Notes under the pieces: model-generated
What the model was told of the DNA's origin: nothing
The model's input: only the letters and a program-made list of their open reading frames with translations
The model's database searches: none
Shown here: in pieces, positions 59,766-64,000 of the stretch
Position numbering within the stretch: the first letter of the stretch is position 1
Layout: every line of letters starts with the position of its first letter
NCBI GenBank assembly: GCA_018894105.1
Contig: CM032123.1
Coordinates: 1,551,001-1,615,000 of the forward strand
Direction of reading: 5' to 3'
Length of the DNA stretch: 64,000 bases
Source: Jacaranda mimosifolia
Taxonomy: Eukaryota > Streptophyta > Magnoliopsida > Lamiales > Bignoniaceae
Made by a program: the position numbers and the translations under genes

Positions 59766-61015
59766 CTTAGTGTAATGTAATTATATATAAAAGAGTATAC
59801 AAACGGTCATATATTGAAAAACGTGAGTATTTCATGTATGAAATATATATAACATCATTGCGTTTATTATTTTAATTCAAAGAAATACTACATTAATTAA
59901 ATAACTTTTGCATTTTTACGAAGAAAATAAATCGTGATAAATTAAATTTGAATATTTTAGAATTCTTTCATGAGCACGTTGCACCACAAACTTTTATATT
60001 AACTTTAGATTAATTGATTTTTTTTATTTATTTAAGCACGACAAGAATTTTGAGTTATGATTCCAATTTTTGGAATTAATACATGAGATATGTATGTGAG
60101 TCCATCTCCAATTTGGCTAAATTTGTAGCTTAATACTTCCATAGACTTTTCCCTATCACAATATGAATGATGAAATGATTTAGAAAAAGGAAAAGGAAGA
60201 AAAAAAGTGAATATTTGTATGCAAAAAATTCAATTTAGATAATCTTGTAATAATTTTATACGTTGGGTGTGTTCTTTTAACACCTATTTCATGAGAATTT
60301 TATCTTAAAAATATAAAAATAAAAAAAAGAAAAATAACTTATAAAATTCTTACCTCTATTTTCGATCATCTAGTCAATATTAAAATATAATGCTATTTTT
60401 ATTTGAATTTATCATTTCTTATTTTTTTAATGCGTTCTAAGATAATATTTTACCTGTTAAAATGTGTATTTTTTAAAATTATTATCTTAATTGAACAACT
60501 ATATTTTGGGAGAGACAATTTTTATTGTAGCAGTTAAATTAATTTTTTTTGTTGAATATTTGGTGTGAAAGTGAAATTGAGTTATTTTTTTATTATTAGA
60601 ATAACAATAAAATATATATAATATATGTCTGTATATATATTAAAAAATATGAAAGTTTTGAGGATAATAAAGAATAATAGAGACTATTTTTGAAAAATAA
60701 TTTTTGGTGTTTTAGAGGAAAAATGAATGTATGTTTACTTATATTTTTTCAAAACATTTTTTTTTTATGGGAAACATAAACAAAATTCTCTAATTCTTTA
60801 TTATTTTTCAGTTTCCTTTAGAATTTTACGCGCGCCTAAATCAGCCCCAAATTTGGAGGGAGAACTACCGTGGTTTTACCCAACCATTTCTGGATATTCA
60901 AAGAAAGGTAGTTCAATAAATATGTAATTTATCCACAAATAATGCAAAAAGTCGAGTATTAAAATCAATGAATCACAATATCTAATATCAATCTGACCTC
61001 TCTGGAGTGATTCGC
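59766..61015. other. Intergenic DNA with a TIR-element remnant
   Basis: AT-rich. About 60260-60740 is the reverse-complement relative of the 5201-5659 / 53049-53510 family (AATTGAGTTATTTTTTTATTATTAGAATAAC). No gene. Confidence 0.4.
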
Positions 61016-62271
61016 ATGGCGGAAAATGAAATTGATTTGGTTAAACAAATCGTGATGTGCGGAAATTCATATACCCAATTTTGTCCACTCTGGTTCTTTC
61101 AAACGACCGGCAACATGTCCGAATTCCGGCAACCGTCGCAGTGGCGGCGGGGACAGCAGCTGTTGTCTCTCAGGCGTCATGTCGAGAGGTGAGTCAATTT
61201 GTTATACGTTTGATGAATTTGTATTTCATTTTTTCACTCTGTTTCATTTTGCGTTCTATCTGTTTGACAAAATTTTTAGGTGGCGCTTTATCTAATGATA
61301 TTCATAATGCGTTGTTGATTCCCTTGTTTGTGATGAGTTGTGCTGAAATTGATCGAGGGTCCTACACTAGTTGAAATGGGAATTCGAGTTGCTGTTTGCG
61401 TCGTGGGAATTCTTGTTTTTTATGCAATTTGTTTGGTGTGTGTGAGTGTTTAGATTGAATTTCAAGGACTGGACACCAGCGTTATTTGTTTACTTGTTTT
61501 AGAATCTTTTTGTACCAATGTGGTTTGGAATTATTTTGATGGATGTTGAGATCTTTTCATTTGAAATGAAACTTAAAATAGACTGAAAAATGAGTTAGCT
61601 AAAGTTTTCATGAAATTCATCGTGCAGTAGTTAAGAGGAGTGACATAGTGATCAATGCAAATACACATAACCATAAGCATAAACAAGTGGGCCGGGATGA
61701 TTGGGATGAGTGCTACCCAAATTTTATATCATATGCATTAGCACACAAATCAAACAGATATCAATAAACATCAATAAAGTCTTTCAAGTGAAGTAAAACC
61801 GTGTGATCTTCTCAATTTCTGTCTGAGCTATTTGGGAAAAATAGTTTAGGGAGTTTTCCTCCCTTTTTTTTTCAATTTCATTTTATTTGTACGCTGTGTG
61901 ATGTCAATAGGTATGTAGTAGGTATGTTTTCCTTTTACCTTTTGGAAGAGTAAATTTTCCGCTTTTCTGATCATGCCCAAATTATCATAGGCAACAAAGC
62001 TTGTAATATTTTTCTGTGATATTACATTTTCTTTTTGGTTAGTTTTTCTACCATGTTCTCTATGAACTGTTCATATCCTTTATTATTGGCTATATTTTAA
62101 GCCATGAATTTTAAGTATTCACCTCCACAAAATAATTGATGAACTTTCTATATATACTGTTCATAGTAATACTGAGAATAGTGTGAAGATGGGCCAAAAA
62201 CTTCTTTCAGTTTACTGATGCTTATGACTGAGATAAATACTTTCAGGATTGAACACTTGATTTTGAAAAAG
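61016..62271 (+). CDS. Doubtful gene start: two exons, product unknown
   Basis: 61016-61188 opens with ATG in a good plant context (CGCATGGCG), is open for 57 codons plus 2 bases and ends at a strong GTGAGT donor. It contains MSEFRQPSQWRRGQQLLSLR. A 25-bp candidate exon at 62247-62271 (TTTCAG| ... |GTAAGA) fits only this frame and adds R-IEHLILKK, leaving phase 0. I do not recognise the protein, and later exons are not established; the gene may run beyond the window. An alternative is that this GC-richer segment is a leader exon with a different start. Confidence 0.3.
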
Positions 62272-62619
62272 GTAAGATTACATAAATTACATAATAAATT
62301 TGCAGAAGCACATATTAATATCTAAAATGGATGAGGTGCACATTTCTCATATATTCTCTAGATTATTTAACCGGTATAATCATATCATGTGGAACTGAAA
62401 CCCCCTGTCTCATTTTAAGCTTCCTCCTCTTATTTGGTAAAACTTCAAGTTGTTCTTCTGTTTTATACTCATTGTTTCACCTAAAAATCATTTTGTTTAC
62501 ATTAGTTTGCCGCAATTGATACGTGGTGTCTGGCATTAAAATAAAATTCTGATCTTATAATAAAAACATACAAACACACACATGGTTAAGTAATTCAACC
62601 AACATTTTGAAGAATTAAA

Positions 62620-63100
62620 AACAGATTATGAAGATCACCAGGTGGCTGCCGAGCAACACCACACAGCAACTCATTCGGGAAAAAGTTGTTTCTCAATAAA
62701 TACATGAAAGACTAGTGGGATGAAAAATTAATTACAGCGATTTGTAACGTTCGCGCAAAAGCTTGAATACTCACCAGCTATACTCGCACGCGCACAAAAC
62801 CTTTATGGTGCTTACACGCGCACAAAACCTTTATGGTGCTTACACACACACATAGACATAGATACATATGTATATCTATATGCGTGGTTTAGAAAATCAA
62901 CTATTGTTTTAAATATTTATCAGACAAACGGATTAATATTGCCAGCTGGCTGCTAAGCAATACCACATGGCAACTTATTCAGGGGAAAAGATGTTTTCTC
63001 CATGATATACAAACACAATGAGCAGAGTAGTAGGATCACTTCATTTTGTAACGCACACGCGCAAGCTTGCATGCACACCACCTACATCACAAACACAGGA
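62620..63100. repeat. Degenerate duplication and a 26-bp tandem pair
   Basis: Segments at about 62640-62790 and 62940-63090 share GGCTGC(C/T)(G/A)AGCAA(C/T)ACCACA, GGCAACT(C/T)ATTC and TTGTAACG(T/C)(T/A)C(G/A)CGC in order. Between them, CGCGCACAAAACCTTTATGGTG is repeated in tandem (about 62790-62840). Confidence 0.6.
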
Positions 63101-63672
63101 CAAACCCACACAGTATGGTTCTTTAGAATGAATAACAGACTGAGCATCTTGAGAAGAAAAATCACCAAGAGAAGAAGCTTATTTGGTAAGAATTCGAAGC
63201 AAGAAACACCCTCAGCAGCCCTTGCCAAGCAGAGGAGTTTTATTTGGTTAATTGCTCAATAAGGTAAACGTACTATTTAGAAATTAAACTCATGTATTTA
63301 CATACATATGGTCAGAGTTAGCCTCTTATGTCTCAGTTGATGAGTATATAAGCTTAATTGAGGCTTTATGTCCAGCATAATGAACTTAAGGATAGATTTA
63401 ATGCCTGAAATAAGGCTACATGTGGGATTCTGTATCAGAGAATGAAGATCTGGTAAGTTGGTGTAGCATGCAATAGCCTTATGTGCATTTATGAAGGTCA
63501 AATTGATGTGCGAGCAAAGAAGGTAAAGGAGAAAAGGAAATAGCCACAAAGAACTGAGTGCAGAGTATACCTTGATGTTGGATATTCCAGGTTTTGTTGG
63601 GAATTCAGCTCTCAACATTTCACTTGATTTTTGATTTCTCTATCATGATACTGGTTAACGGCTAAATTTTAG

Positions 63673-63958
63673 GAAAGGCTGAATTAGTGCGTGCAAAACT
63701 TAGGCATGCCCTACAATTGAAAAGAACTTTGAAAGGTAAAGAAAATTTTACATGCATTAACAGAAATTATGGAATTGCTACATCAACATGAACTTTTTGA
63801 ACACTTTTATCTTGCACTTCAATGATAATTTAGTATAGTCATGCTTGGGATTGGAACATTTATTAGAAAATAATGAAAGTTTGCATATGCAACTCTTGAA
63901 TTTCTTATTCAACATTTTAGCTGCTCATGGATGTCCATTAGTTGCAGGATTGAGATAG
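63673..63958 (+). CDS. Doubtful terminal exons of an unknown gene
   Basis: 63673-63735 (TTTTAG| ... |GTAAAG) is open only when two bases complete an earlier codon, and encodes KAELVRAKLRHALQLKRTLK. It then joins in phase to 63921-63958 (ATTTTAG acceptor), giving AAHGCPLVAGLR and a stop TAG. The phase agreement across both introns is the only support. An in-phase upstream exon (ATG at 63131, MNNRLSILRRK..., donor GTAAGA near 63187) could precede it. No family recognised. Confidence 0.25.
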
Positions 63959-64000
63959 TTTATCATGTGAGTTGTTATCATAATTATTTGACCAGTAGCT

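Overview
The window looks like nuclear DNA from a flowering plant, most likely a eudicot. Evidence: AT-rich intergenic DNA, GT-AG introns in plant-typical genes, and relatives of the Arabidopsis genes SKP2A, RH29, PP2C clade F, RABC1 and SEUSS. I cannot name the species. All gene models were read by eye from conserved protein sequence, splice consensus and intron phase; there is no transcript evidence.

Layout. 1-10.1 kb: no genes; a mosaic of non-autonomous elements, including hAT-like elements with 8-bp target duplications, tRNA-derived SINEs, Tourist-like elements, and a 2.27-kb tandem segmental duplication (4436-6710 and 6711-8990). 10.1-12.9 kb: SKP2-type F-box/LRR gene (+). 13.3-13.8 kb: a previously hidden DnaJ (J-domain) pseudogene (-). 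14.0-14.6 kb: an unexplained GC-rich island. 16.0-22.4 kb: DEAD-box helicase RH29/Dbp10 (-), diverging from a PP2C phosphatase gene (+, 23.7-27.5 kb), with a transposon and a cluster of site II promoter motifs between them. 29.1-32.3 kb: RABC1/Rab18 small GTPase (-). 36.4-37.7 kb: a putative plastid membrane protein (-), carrying a SINE at a splice donor. 38.4-39.0 kb: a minisatellite. 40.0-41.0 kb: an intronless polytopic membrane protein (-). 43.7-50.3 kb: SEUSS transcriptional co-regulator (-). 51.5-57.1 kb: transposon-rich intergenic DNA. 57.2-58.8 kb: a gene for a 79-residue protein of unknown function (+). 58.8-64 kb: intergenic DNA plus a doubtful gene start (61.0 kb) and doubtful terminal exons (63.7-63.96 kb).

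The genes are an ordinary euchromatic set and do not form a cluster or pathway: protein turnover (SKP2), ribosome biogenesis (RH29), signalling (PP2C), membrane traffic (RABC1) and floral/ovule transcription control (SEU). The most notable observations concern genome dynamics: a SINE whose 15-bp target duplication copied a splice donor, the hidden DnaJ relic, the tandem duplication containing nested elements, and several families of TIR elements with readable target duplications. I found no sign of an undescribed multi-gene system.
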